Positions 40,144 to 49,061 of a stretch of 57,671 bases of DNA are shown piece by piece. The stretch comes from Hondaea fermentalgiana. Lineage: Eukaryota > Sar > Bigyra > Thraustochytrida > Thraustochytriidae. The DNA lies in the NCBI GenBank assembly GCA_014084085.1, contig NPFB01000165.1:11912-69582 (forward strand). Direction: 5' to 3'. The notes beneath the pieces are model-generated. The model made no database searches, was not told the origin of the DNA, and saw only the letters and a list, made by a program, of their open reading frames with translations. Made by a program: the position numbers and the translations under genes. Position 1 is the first letter of the stretch; each line of letters begins with the position of its first letter.

Positions 40144-42510
40144 TTAGGCATGACCTCCGTCAGCCCTCTCGCGAACGATTCTTTTGTAAAGTTCGCTCTC
40201 AGCACGAACGGCTTTTTCGTCCGGCAAGTCTCGGACAAGGACGTGATTGAGCAAGCCTTCGAGTCGGTGCGCCACAGCAGGCTCATCAGCCAGTTCACCT
40301 TTGAAGAGATCTCGAGGTCGATGGGTCGTAAGAATCGCGCGAGCACGGTCGTTTGCGGCATCGCGAAAATGGGGGTAAAAGTGCTCACAAAAGTTGAGTT
40401 CCGGCGCAGAGGGACGCAAACCCAGCAAGTGGACTGAACCACTGCCATTGGCGCTCGCATGGCGCGTGGCGCGACGCAGACGCTCATAGCCAGGAAGAGC
40501 CTGAATGATCGACGGATCGGCCCAGTCACCATGCACATTGTTCACCACAAGAAGCAAAAACGGATCACGCGTCTGTTGACCGGAGCCACCCTCATGCTGC
40601 AGCGATTCACGACGCCACGCAAATGTTCCCGATTCCAGACGCTGTGCTAGAAGTTCCAGCACGCCGCTGATGAAGGTAGCAAAGGGCTCCAGCGTCCAGC
40701 CCAGCGCTGCGGCTGGGTGATGTGCCCCGTTGCGTTTGCGCGCAAACAACGCAAAGGGTGCTGCGAGTGTGTCCTTGAGATACGCGTCAGTTCCTGCAGT
40801 CGCAATGGCAGCGGCATGCCGCGCACTCGCCGTTGCCACATCGGGAGCATACGTCTGCGCATCGATCACTCCGAGCACGGGCGAGACCGCCAGCGCAATC
40901 TGTGTGCAAAGAGCTATCTTGCGTCCTTGACGTAATACTGCGGACCGCTGTTCGCACGGCAACTCCCCTCGCTCGAGGCGATCCTTTTCCGTGAGTCGCT
41001 GCAGAAATGGCATCTGGTCGAGAAACACCACATGCGCGGATGACGAAGACGGCGGAAGCGAAAGAATCTCATTCAAAAGTCGGGCCGTGCGCCACTTGAC
41101 AAGAACCTCAATGGGCGCATCTGCGATTTCTTCCCGAAGCGAAGGGCGATGCGAAAACACAAGAAGCGTCAACAGATTCTGTACACTCTGCACGCTTTTG
41201 ATCTGGTGCTTCGCATAATCCTCTCGAATCGCATCTATTCCGAACCACCTCTCCGCATCGAGTGGTCCGTCGATCTCCCGCTCCTCGGCGCTCAAGCTCT
41301 CCGCGCCATGATGACGGATGACTAGCAAACGGAAAAGCTCTTGATTGAGTCGTAGCAGAAGCGAGCTAAGCGTCATCGTCGCGTCTTCGTGAAGCCATCG
41401 GCACAAAAGCCACTGTGCCTCCTTGGCGTCAAATTTGGCGCCACGGCCAATTTTGTTCTCTCGAACTGTGCGACTGTCAACCAGGGCATCTTTCGGGCCA
41501 CGAAGACGGACGCGCGCCATGATCTTGTCCGAGGTTGACTGGGGAATACCCAAAAGTGACGAGACACGAAGACGCAGTGGTCTCCCGTATTCTTGTTCGG
41601 CCCGCACGATCAGCTGTCGCTCCTCGGGTGTCCATGTCACACGACGCGACGTTTCTGGGCGCGTTTGTCCTCCAAGTCTCCTCCTTTTGGCCATCTCTAC
41701 GTCCGATCGCTCGACATTACGTTGGCGTTTTTCGAAGAGGCGCGATGCTTCGAGCATGATCTCGTCCGCGCGATCAAGTCCAGGGCCCGAGCCGTGCGTC
41801 TGCCCAGGACCCTGCAGGGCAGAGTCGGCATTCTTGCTCGCGGCTGCTCCTTGCGTCAAAGGCGTGACCGTGAGCGAGGTCACGCGAAGGCGGGGCGTCT
41901 CATCCGATGTTGGCTCCGACGAGCTGACGCTTTCTCGGAAAGCTTGTGCTGGGGCTCGTGGCATCTGAGGTGACGTGATTTGCGGTGCCGCAAGAGACCC
42001 CACTAGCTCAGGCCCCCGTTGGAGAAAGTCACCTTCTTGAGCGCCCCACTCTGCATCTTGGCCATCTGCGCGAGACTCCAAGAACTCGCGCAAAGGCTTT
42101 GGGGCGGGTGGTCCCACCAAAAAAGTGAGTCTCCGCAGCAGCACGTCGAGGCCAGCAAGGGGATCATCGACATCTACTTCGTCCTCGTCCTCGTCCTCGT
42201 CCTCTTCTCCTTCGTCTTCGTTTGCCTCCTCGTTCGCGTCCGCAAGCTTGCCGTCATTGGCGGCGGCGTTGTCGTCGTCCTCGTCGTCCTCTTTACCCTT
42301 CGCGTCGGAGCTGCCCTCGTCCCGAGCCTCTTCCGCCGCCGCCGCTTCCTCCTGCGCCGCCGCCGCTCGCTCGCTTCGCGCCGCCGCGCCGGTCCCGGTC
42401 CACGCCGGCAGAAACTCCTCGTGCACGCCCCGTGGCGGCTCGCCCTCCGCGCGTCCCTGCCGCGCCCGAGCGAGCGGGGCCCGCGCGCGCCGCCGGCCCC
42501 GCGCGCGCAT
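40144..42510 (-). CDS. DDE transposase-derived protein (IS630/Tc1-like), probably domesticated
   Basis: 788 residues from the ATG at 42510; the frame stays open further upstream but runs antisense to the SYLF gene. Residues ~1-270 are low complexity with an acidic run. Residues ~275-400 include helix-turn-helix-like segments: TPEERQLIVRAEQEYGRPLR with LLGIPQSTSDKIMARVR, then FDAKEAQWLLCRWLHEDATMTLSSLLLRLN, as in IS630/Tc1 DNA-binding regions. The RNase-H-like core follows: VVFLDQMPF (Asp498), GRKIALCTQIALAV...GVIDAQTY, FLLLVVNNVHGD (Asn657 where the family has Asp before Asn) and RPSAPELNFCEHFYPHF (Glu709; family PxYSPxLNPIExxW). No terminal inverted repeats were seen. The long intact frame, lost second Asp and head-to-head host promoter suggest exaptation. 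Its function is unknown; DNA binding is inferred. Confidence 0.75.
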   Translation of the reverse strand: MRARGRRRARAPLARARQGRAEGEPPRGVHEEFLPAWTGTGAAARSERAAAAQEEAAAAEEARDEGSSDAKGKEDDEDDDNAAANDGKLADANEEANEDEGEEDEDEDEDEVDVDDPLAGLDVLLRRLTFLVGPPAPKPLREFLESRADGQDAEWGAQEGDFLQRGPELVGSLAAPQITSPQMPRAPAQAFRESVSSSEPTSDETPRLRVTSLTVTPLTQGAAASKNADSALQGPGQTHGSGPGLDRADEIMLEASRLFEKRQRNVERSDVEMAKRRRLGGQTRPETSRRVTWTPEERQLIVRAEQEYGRPLRLRVSSLLGIPQSTSDKIMARVRLRGPKDALVDSRTVRENKIGRGAKFDAKEAQWLLCRWLHEDATMTLSSLLLRLNQELFRLLVIRHHGAESLSAEEREIDGPLDAERWFGIDAIREDYAKHQIKSVQSVQNLLTLLVFSHRPSLREEIADAPIEVLVKWRTARLLNEILSLPPSSSSAHVVFLDQMPFLQRLTEKDRLERGELPCEQRSAVLRQGRKIALCTQIALAVSPVLGVIDAQTYAPDVATASARHAAAIATAGTDAYLKDTLAAPFALFARKRNGAHHPAAALGWTLEPFATFISGVLELLAQRLESGTFAWRRESLQHEGGSGQQTRDPFLLLVVNNVHGDWADPSIIQALPGYERLRRATRHASANGSGSVHLLGLRPSAPELNFCEHFYPHFRDAANDRARAILTTHRPRDLFKGELADEPAVAHRLEGLLNHVLVRDLPDEKAVRAESELYKRIVRERADGGHA

Positions 42511-42560
42511 GCCCGCGCCGCCGTGCGGATCGGTTCTGCCGTTCGACGCCGTGCACGTCG

Positions 42561-42605
42561 CTGTTGACGCAGTTGTTGACGCGGTTGTTGACGCGGTTGT
42601 TGCGA
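42561..42605. repeat. 12-bp tandem repeat GTTGTTGACGCG
   Basis: About three and a half copies of a 12-bp unit, adjacent to the pentanucleotide microsatellite. Confidence 0.85.
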
Positions 42606-42620
42606 GTTGTTGCACAGCAG

Positions 42621-42673
42621 GTGTTGTGTTGTGTTGTGTTGTGTTGTGTTGTGTTGTGTTGTGTTGTGTTGTT
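42621..42673. repeat. (GTGTT)n pentanucleotide microsatellite
   Basis: Ten perfect GTGTT units lie in the 207-bp gap between two head-to-head start codons. Confidence 0.97.
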
Positions 42674-42717
42674 GGCGACAGCACAGGCCAGAAGCAGCAG
42701 CGCCGAGCAGCGCAGAG

Positions 42718-43545
42718 ATGGAGCCAGAAGAGAAGCGTCCCCGCGCAGAACCGGGAGCGCGGGGGAGCGCGGGGGGCCGGGCCGCAGGAGCGATGGCGTC
42801 GATGGAGTTCCAGCTGCAGCGGCTGACGCAGGTCCTGCACGACTGGCTGGCGTCGCAGCCGGACCTCGCGGAGGCCGAGCACAAGCTGAAGAAGGCCAAG
42901 GGCCTCGCGTACATCACGTCCGTCAAGGGCGGCTGCCTCTTCAGCGGCGCGCTCGGGTACGGCATCATGCTCAAGCGCCTCGATAATGACGACTGGGGAG
43001 GCCCCATCTCCCTCATGCTTGCGTCCGCAGGCGTCGGCTTGCAGTTCGGACTCCACAAGACCGAGGTGGTCGTCCTCATGACCTCGTCGAGGTCCATCCA
43101 CCTCTTCGAGTCGCACGGCCAGCTTCGACTCGGCGGCGAGTTCGCCATCACCGGCGGATACGGCCTCGCCATCAAAGGAGATGCTGGCATCAACCGCAAG
43201 GGGATCTCCACCCAGGCTGCCTTTGCACACTCGACAGGCCTTTTCGCTGGAGTGTCCGTCGATGGATCTCTCGTGGTTTCCAACCCCTTTTCGAACTGGG
43301 CTTTCTACGGCCACAGCGCGCATGTAAAGGAAATCCTCAATGGCCAAATGCCCGTTCCTGAGCACCGCAAACACCATATTGAAGCGCTCATCCGCGTTTT
43401 GGACGCGCTTCTCAAACAAGTACGCGCCGAGATCGACGCCCAGACCGGCTCGCCTTCTTCTTCCGGGGCCGAGATCGGGGATGAAATTGCTCGAAGCTCG
43501 CCGCGGATCCGTCCTATTGCCTCCAACGACGCTGTCGAGACGTAG
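42718..43545 (+). CDS. SYLF-domain (Ysc84/SH3YL1-type) protein
   Basis: 275 residues from MEPEEKRPRAEPG; an internal ATG at 42793 (MASMEF) is an alternative. The SYLF (DUF500) lipid-binding domain fills most of the protein: AEHKLKKAKGLAYITSVKGGCLFSGALGYGIML, GGPISLMLASAGVGLQFGLHKTEVVVLM, then GGEFAITGGYGL and FAGVSVDGSLVVSNPFSNWAFYG. These match the family's order of 'GlaiitvvkaGfl', 'GaqiGaevtD' and 'GlfaGvsleGsvl'. SYLF proteins bind phosphoinositides and link membranes to actin or endocytosis. There is no SH3 or FYVE domain, so this is a stand-alone SYLF protein with a short Ser-rich tail. Confidence 0.9.
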   Translation: MEPEEKRPRAEPGARGSAGGRAAGAMASMEFQLQRLTQVLHDWLASQPDLAEAEHKLKKAKGLAYITSVKGGCLFSGALGYGIMLKRLDNDDWGGPISLMLASAGVGLQFGLHKTEVVVLMTSSRSIHLFESHGQLRLGGEFAITGGYGLAIKGDAGINRKGISTQAAFAHSTGLFAGVSVDGSLVVSNPFSNWAFYGHSAHVKEILNGQMPVPEHRKHHIEALIRVLDALLKQVRAEIDAQTGSPSSSGAEIGDEIARSSPRIRPIASNDAVET

Positions 43546-43790
43546 AGATACCATCCGTTGAGCACCCCAGAGGAAAGAAAGTTTCTTTTTTTCTTCCTTT
43601 GTTCCCCCCCTCCAGCGTATCATTTCCCCCCAGCCCTTTTCAATGCACGCACGTCCATCTGCCTTGTGGGCCAAAGGTACATTTATAGAATCACTTGGTT
43701 GGTGATTTCGTTGGACTACGTTGCCAAGTCACGCTCTGCGTGAATTATCCTACAATGAAATAGCTAAAAAGTTCACTCGTTTTTATAAGT
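43546..43790. other. Tail-to-tail intergenic region
   Basis: Pyrimidine-rich 3' flank between the SYLF and myotubularin stop codons. No gene. Confidence 0.4.
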
Positions 43791-46298
43791 CTAGCTTGGC
43801 AAGATTGTGCTCTCGCTGCTCACGCTGCTATCACTCTTGCAATGAGCGATCTCGCTTGAGCAAGTCAGCGCCTCTACTTCAACGATGGGCCCGTCTCGTT
43901 CACGGTGCTCTGCATCAAAGAACGCAAAAAAGGGAACCAGACGCAGCGCGCCGCGATGAGGCCAAACCGGCCCAGCCATTGGAAGATATCTCGGGTTCGT
44001 AAATCGCCCACGCAGTAAATTCGAGCTGAGAATCTCGAACCAAATAGATGCCGTGCGTTGCGCGACATTCTCCTTGATGCGCTGCATGTCGCTGTCGTGC
44101 AGAAAGTTGCCGAATCGGGCGCTGTACGTGTGCTCGGCGAGAAAAACCAACAGTCTTTCGTTGAACTCGAATACATCGGGCTGCTGCCGCACAAGATTGT
44201 GAACGGCATCAAGAAATTGTACAAAGATAGGGCTGAACTCCGACGAACCCCGAGATGAGCTGCGCTGTGCAAATTTGTGTCCGAACGAACACCACTCAAC
44301 CGCCAAGAGCTGGCAAAAGCCGTCGATCGTTCGCGCGTTCGCGTCGAGAATTATTCGAGCCATGCACACGAGCTGCGGCGTCCGATCAAAGCCATCGCTG
44401 CAGTGGACCAACACGGAGCCCTCGCCATTGTGTAATCGCCGCGCTACGTACTCTGAGGCAGACAGTATGCCTGCAATATGCGCGAGCCAATGCGAGTTCT
44501 GAATACGTTCCCAAAAGACCCCATCGCTTGGCGATTCAAAAGCCAATGCAACTTCCGTCACCGAACCCCGCATCGTGTGGATATTGCCGATCTGGCATAA
44601 CTGGATCGTCGCGCCTTGGTACGAGCTCGCGCGCTCCAAGCCACGACCCTGCAGAGTATTGCCGAGCACAGCAGGTCGTCCACGCGCATCCACAATAAAA
44701 AGGCGTTGCGACGGCTGCACAAGCTTGCTGACAAGCTGCTCGTCTTCGGAACAACGATGATTTGTGATCCCAACCATCGGCTGACTGCTGCGGCAAAGAA
44801 CGGCCCCGGTCCCAGCATGCACCCAGCGCACAACTGGAATTCGACCTCGACTACGAAAAGATGCCACCCTGGCCACCTCTTCCTCTGAGCAGGATGCCGG
44901 TACAGCCAAAAAGCGTGGATACGATGTGCAGGTTCGGAATGCAGAGGTCTGGTCGTGAAGACGAAGAACAAGTCTGTCCTGCGCGGGCGTGCCAACTCGT
45001 GTGGCCGCTTCCTCGAGCGCACAATTAAGAATCTCTAGCTCTTGCCGCGGGTGCCAGCATGCCCAATCTTCCCATGAACGCTCTTGCAGACCCTGAAGCA
45101 GTGTGAAAGCGATTTGAACACGAGTCTTGCGCTCCAAAAGGAGGTCGCGCAGGCCTGCGAGCTTGTTTGCGTTCATGTCGCAACAAAATACGAGGGTCCG
45201 CAAGTCATTCGTGACAATCTGCAAGCGAATACCTTCGATACGGATCTCGTGAATCGCCGCAAGTGGGACCTCAACGCGAGCGCAAACGGTTGCGTCGCTT
45301 AAAAACGCCTGGTTCGTGACAACAAGGCCGGGAGTACCAGGCGCTAAAGGACTGCCTTGAGCTGAAAGCCCACCTTGTATCAAAGGCCACGCGTACATTG
45401 CAAAGCTTAGGCGGTAATTCGAGACGCGAAGGAGCCCGTGGACCAGAGCATACAAATCTCCGGCGCGCGCATCACGTGATAGAAAGGACACGTAGTCAAA
45501 CTCGGCCGTCCACTCTTCCCTTGCGAGTGTCTCGCGCGGCCCAAGCGCGCGGTCTGTCGCCGCAGGCTTGGGCCCGGCTGCAGCTGGCGATGGTCCTGCG
45601 CTCGGGGTGGGCACAGTGACAGAGGTAGGAATGGATTCACTTGATCGTGTCGGTTTTGATGCCCCCACGTTTGCAGCTGGCGATGGACCTGTGCTCGGGG
45701 TGGGCACAGGGACAGAGGTAGTGATGTTTTTACTTGATCGTGTCGGCTTTGATACCGCCACTGAGGCGCTTTTCTCCGCACAAAGGGGGGGCGTGAAGCT
45801 CCCGTGCGAAATGAGAGCGCGGACCTTTTGCACAAGTTTGCTTCGGTCCTCTGCCGAGCGAAACATGAATGTTCGTGTGGATATGCTCAGCTTGCGCTCG
45901 TCATCATCTAAACTTGCGATTGAGATCTCGAGCGTGAACCCAAACTCGCTCGGGCCAAACAATCTGCGAAAGGGCAGCTTATTGTCCTCCTCGGCGTCGA
46001 GACGAAGAATGCAGCGAATCGGAATTTTCTTGGCGCGCCCTTCTGGGTTCACGAGCAAGAGGACATCCAAGGTTTCGTGCAAGACCAGGAGTCGTTGCTT
46101 GAGTCGCAGCTTGCTACGTTTGAGCGCTTGAAAGCTGACAAAGCCTTTCTCCTCAGGCGCGCTCTCCGCTTCGCCAGCGGTGCTGTCCCGCGTCCCGCGA
46201 CGCACCTTCTGCGCCAGAGCGCGATCCGGTGTCCAGGACCATTCCACGGCGCCGCTGAGGTCGCGCCACGTCGCTGCGGCGCCCTCGCGCTCGCTCAT
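43791..46298 (-). CDS. Myotubularin-family phosphoinositide 3-phosphatase
   Basis: 835 residues from MSEREGAAATWRDL. A first PH-GRAM-like half occupies ~60-170 (KQRLLVLHETLDVLLLVNPEG), followed by a Ser/Pro/Thr linker made of two ~31-residue repeats, and a second GRAM-like part (~250-400). The catalytic domain contains YPRFLAVPASCSEEEVARVASFRSRGRIPVVRWVH, AVLGNTLQGRGLER, SHWLAHIAGILSAS and the CX5R loop VHCSDGFDRT (Cys633, Arg639). Myotubularins usually have W where this has F in the loop. With Cys, Asp and Arg present it should be active on PI3P/PI(3,5)P2 on endosomal membranes. Downstream GHKFAQRSSSRGSSEFSPIFVQFLDAVHNLVRQQP is also typical. No coiled coil or FYVE follows. Confidence 0.93.
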   Translation of the reverse strand: MSEREGAAATWRDLSGAVEWSWTPDRALAQKVRRGTRDSTAGEAESAPEEKGFVSFQALKRSKLRLKQRLLVLHETLDVLLLVNPEGRAKKIPIRCILRLDAEEDNKLPFRRLFGPSEFGFTLEISIASLDDDERKLSISTRTFMFRSAEDRSKLVQKVRALISHGSFTPPLCAEKSASVAVSKPTRSSKNITTSVPVPTPSTGPSPAANVGASKPTRSSESIPTSVTVPTPSAGPSPAAAGPKPAATDRALGPRETLAREEWTAEFDYVSFLSRDARAGDLYALVHGLLRVSNYRLSFAMYAWPLIQGGLSAQGSPLAPGTPGLVVTNQAFLSDATVCARVEVPLAAIHEIRIEGIRLQIVTNDLRTLVFCCDMNANKLAGLRDLLLERKTRVQIAFTLLQGLQERSWEDWACWHPRQELEILNCALEEAATRVGTPAQDRLVLRLHDQTSAFRTCTSYPRFLAVPASCSEEEVARVASFRSRGRIPVVRWVHAGTGAVLCRSSQPMVGITNHRCSEDEQLVSKLVQPSQRLFIVDARGRPAVLGNTLQGRGLERASSYQGATIQLCQIGNIHTMRGSVTEVALAFESPSDGVFWERIQNSHWLAHIAGILSASEYVARRLHNGEGSVLVHCSDGFDRTPQLVCMARIILDANARTIDGFCQLLAVEWCSFGHKFAQRSSSRGSSEFSPIFVQFLDAVHNLVRQQPDVFEFNERLLVFLAEHTYSARFGNFLHDSDMQRIKENVAQRTASIWFEILSSNLLRGRFTNPRYLPMAGPVWPHRGALRLVPFFAFFDAEHRERDGPIVEVEALTCSSEIAHCKSDSSVSSESTILPS
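45580..45765 (-). repeat. 93-bp tandem repeat within the myotubularin linker
   Basis: Two adjacent copies with a 93-bp period, in frame, encode units of the type SKPTRSS...TVPTPS.GPSPAA. Substitutions between copies show that they are diverging but still open. Confidence 0.9.
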
Positions 46299-46784
46299 AC
46301 CGCACGGCCTGCGCGGTCACCTGGACTCGCAGTCAAGACCTGCTTCTCGCTCTTCCATTGCGGGTCTGTCTCGCTCGCTCTGTCACTCGTGACCGCGATT
46401 TCTCGCCTCGTCTGTCGGGTTGTCTAGATGTAGCTGGCCGGCTGATCGACTAGACTGGCTGGCTGGCTGGCAGGCAGGCTGGACTGGGCCAGCCTGATCA
46501 AGCCAAAGCTTATGATGTGAGCCTATAGCCTCCTATCGCATCACACATTTGATGCCATCGCGGTTGCACTGAAGCGCACACCTCAACGGACACTAATAAG
46601 GTAGCAGTAGCCAGCTTGTTTACCTACTAGACTTGCCTATAGCATACTTGTCGTGCTCACTCGCTTGCAATGCTTGCTTCTTCGATTGCTTACAAGCTCA
46701 CTTGCTTGCTTGCGTGCTTGCTTGCTGGCTGGCTGGCTAGGCAAAAATGCATGCGCCCAGAAGGGGGCAGGCCTCACGAGCGGG
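46299..46784. promoter_or_regulatory. Divergent region, myotubularin and coiled-coil gene
   Basis: Bidirectional promoter candidate. It has (GGCT)n near 46460-46475 and GCTTGCTTG-type runs near 46690-46735 that keep a frame open 5' of the coiled-coil gene. No other gene. Confidence 0.4.
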
Positions 46785-48962
46785 ATGCTCGAGTATGAGG
46801 CCGAGGAGGTCGGGCGCCGCCTGCGCACAATACTGGACCGGATCAGCACGGAACGAACGCACCGCAATGGACCGCAGTTTTGCCGCAAGCTTGTCGAGCG
46901 CGAACTCGAGCATTTTGTGCAAAGAGCGCAAACAGCGGACGAGCGCGAGCTCGCCATTTGCAAAGATCGTCTCAGCGACGCAAAGAGGGAGTCCGAGTTG
47001 CTGCGCAAACGGGTACGCGAGCTCGAAGACCGCGTCAGCAATCGCGAGGACCTTCTCGAGACCCAACGCCTCGCATTCATGAAAGAGATCATTGGTCTCA
47101 AAGAAGCCCTTTTTGGTGCCAGACGGCAACAACAGGTCGTCGAAGGCAACCAGGGCGGACGCTCCACGCACCTCTCATCCCCGTTGAACACATCATCCCG
47201 CGTTGAGGTGTTACAGCATGCATCCGACGCCGACGCTCTCGTGGAAAATTTCAGACAGAACAAACCGGGTCTCGGAAGTTTTAGCGAGGCCCTCGACGAC
47301 GCAACTTCGCCAGGTGGACTTCTCGGCATCCAGAATGCTGAGGTCCAGTTTGCAGGTGAAGAAGAGAATCACCTCGCAAACGATCGAATGAGCTACCACC
47401 CTCGGGGGAGGGACGGTGGTGCGGATGGCGAGCCCGACATTTCTCAACAGCATCTCGACAATGGCGCAGCCATTTCTCAAAAACAGAAAATTAGCATTCT
47501 CACAGCACGCTTACAAAGCGCTCAAGCTCGCGTTGCCAGCGTCATTGATGAAATGGCAAGCTTGCAGCGCGCAAAATCAGTCGCTGACAAAGAAAATGCT
47601 GAACTCAAAGGGAAACTTGAGTTTCTTGAACGCTTCGATGTCAAAGCTATTAAGAGCGAGCTTGCCGAGGCCAAGGCACAACTTGAATGTGAGCAAGAGC
47701 TGCGTCGTAGGAACGCTGCAGAAGCCTTGCGTCTTCAGACGCTACACACAGAAACAATCGAAAACCTGAGTGAACGCGTCGAGCGAGCCGAGCCGCAGTT
47801 GCGCAGTGTACTCCGCACCTTTTCCGCGGGGCTTAACGTGGAAATGGATGTCTTTAGCGGCCAGGTCCGACGTGCACTCTCGCGCTCGTCAGAACAACTT
47901 CAGCGCGTCTCCCGTGCCGCGGGGCTCGCCGAGCTGCAATTTCAGTACCATCCTATGGTGGTCAAGTTGCGGCGCGAAGTTGCACAAAAGACAGCTCGGA
48001 ACGCGGATCTCGAGCGCCGGGTCAAAGCACACGAACGGCGCGCCGAGGAGACGCGTAAAAGTGAGATGCGCCGTCTTGCCTCGTTTCGGAAGATGTCAAG
48101 CCGCCAAGGAAGTAACATGCACATCATGAATGCATCATCTCGTCATATTGCTAAGCGTCCCAGCAATGCAAGCTTGGTCCTCACGTCGTCTAAGACGAGC
48201 TCGATTCGACGCATGAATCCGATCGAGAGACAAGTATCGCGTCAAACAATGTTGCCCAGAAATAGCACAGAAGGGCCCAGGGAGATGCAGATGCTTCTCG
48301 AAGAGGATAGAGAGGTCATAGAGTCTGACGCAGGGCCCTCAGCTTTGCTTTCTGTCACGCTCGCGCTACAAGGAGTCCAGGGCGGTGAACTTGAGGAGGG
48401 TGACACAATTACCGAACTTGATTCCCCGGCTGCAGCGCCTTGCCCATCGCCAACGTTTGATACAGTAGGTCCCACAGCCGAGGAATCGAAGCGACGCGCT
48501 ACACTGCGAAATTCACTTACCGATCAAGTGGCCAAGCTCGAACGCATGCGTTCCGAGCTTTCTGCAATCTCTTCGCAAAAGTCTGCGCCGTGGCAATTGG
48601 AAGTGGCTGCTTCCGAAGCCCGGCGATCGGCCGCAGACACGAATGCGCTCATGAACCTTGCACAACATGCCGGCCCCGCCTCATTGTGCCAGCTCAATGT
48701 TGTGCTCTCTGAGCTTGACGCCGAGCTCGACAGAGCGCGTCAGGACCGCCAAGCAACGCGCCCAAAGTCAGCCGCGCGCTCGCGTCGTCCGGAGTCAGCA
48801 CGCAAGCACGCGCGCGCTCTGCACGAGCCCGAGCTTGGACCCAAGCAGCACTTCCCGAGCCAAGGCGCTGCGCGACCTGCCTTTCGGTCCATTAGCCAGA
48901 TTGTGGCAGACACTAGCGAGGGTTTACGGGCTCGGGCTCGGGGTCGCAAACATGAACTGTAA
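46785..48962 (+). CDS. Coiled-coil protein of unknown function
   Basis: 725 residues from MLEYEAEEVGRRL. The open frame upstream is a Leu/Ala/Cys translation of GCTT repeats and is rejected. Long amphipathic coils span residues ~1-115 (LRKRVRELEDRVSNREDLLETQR), ~230-360 (ISILTARLQSAQARVASVIDEMASLQ and AELKGKLEFLERFDVKAIKSELAEAK) and ~395-445. The C-terminal half is Ser/Arg-rich with a short coil near 625-700 and a basic tail. There are no enzymatic motifs. It could be a cytoskeletal or centrosomal/basal-body structural protein, on architecture only. AATAAA lies at 49041-49046, 79 bp after the stop. Confidence 0.8.
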   Translation: MLEYEAEEVGRRLRTILDRISTERTHRNGPQFCRKLVERELEHFVQRAQTADERELAICKDRLSDAKRESELLRKRVRELEDRVSNREDLLETQRLAFMKEIIGLKEALFGARRQQQVVEGNQGGRSTHLSSPLNTSSRVEVLQHASDADALVENFRQNKPGLGSFSEALDDATSPGGLLGIQNAEVQFAGEEENHLANDRMSYHPRGRDGGADGEPDISQQHLDNGAAISQKQKISILTARLQSAQARVASVIDEMASLQRAKSVADKENAELKGKLEFLERFDVKAIKSELAEAKAQLECEQELRRRNAAEALRLQTLHTETIENLSERVERAEPQLRSVLRTFSAGLNVEMDVFSGQVRRALSRSSEQLQRVSRAAGLAELQFQYHPMVVKLRREVAQKTARNADLERRVKAHERRAEETRKSEMRRLASFRKMSSRQGSNMHIMNASSRHIAKRPSNASLVLTSSKTSSIRRMNPIERQVSRQTMLPRNSTEGPREMQMLLEEDREVIESDAGPSALLSVTLALQGVQGGELEEGDTITELDSPAAAPCPSPTFDTVGPTAEESKRRATLRNSLTDQVAKLERMRSELSAISSQKSAPWQLEVAASEARRSAADTNALMNLAQHAGPASLCQLNVVLSELDAELDRARQDRQATRPKSAARSRRPESARKHARALHEPELGPKQHFPSQGAARPAFRSISQIVADTSEGLRARARGRKHEL

Positions 48963-49061
48963 GCCTCTCTCACAATCTATTCTCCTTTTGAAGGATATTT
49001 TCAAGACGTCAGTCTGTGAAGGCAAAGTATCTTTTTGTGCAATAAATTATTAGAAACACTT

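Noticed and set aside
39940..42720. Terminal inverted repeats or TA target duplications around the DDE-derived gene
   Set aside because: I looked for matching ends on both flanks and found none by eye; the only repeats are simple-sequence arrays.
42511..43674. 388-residue N-terminal extension of the DDE-derived protein
   Set aside because: It reads antisense through the conserved SYLF gene and through the GTGTT microsatellite (as a Gln/His/Asn/Thr repeat); the ATG at 42510 is sufficient.
46653..46784. Hydrophobic N-terminal extension resembling a signal peptide on the coiled-coil protein
   Set aside because: It begins at a GTG, and its Leu/Ala/Cys content comes from GCTT repeats; the coiled coil begins right after the ATG at 46785.
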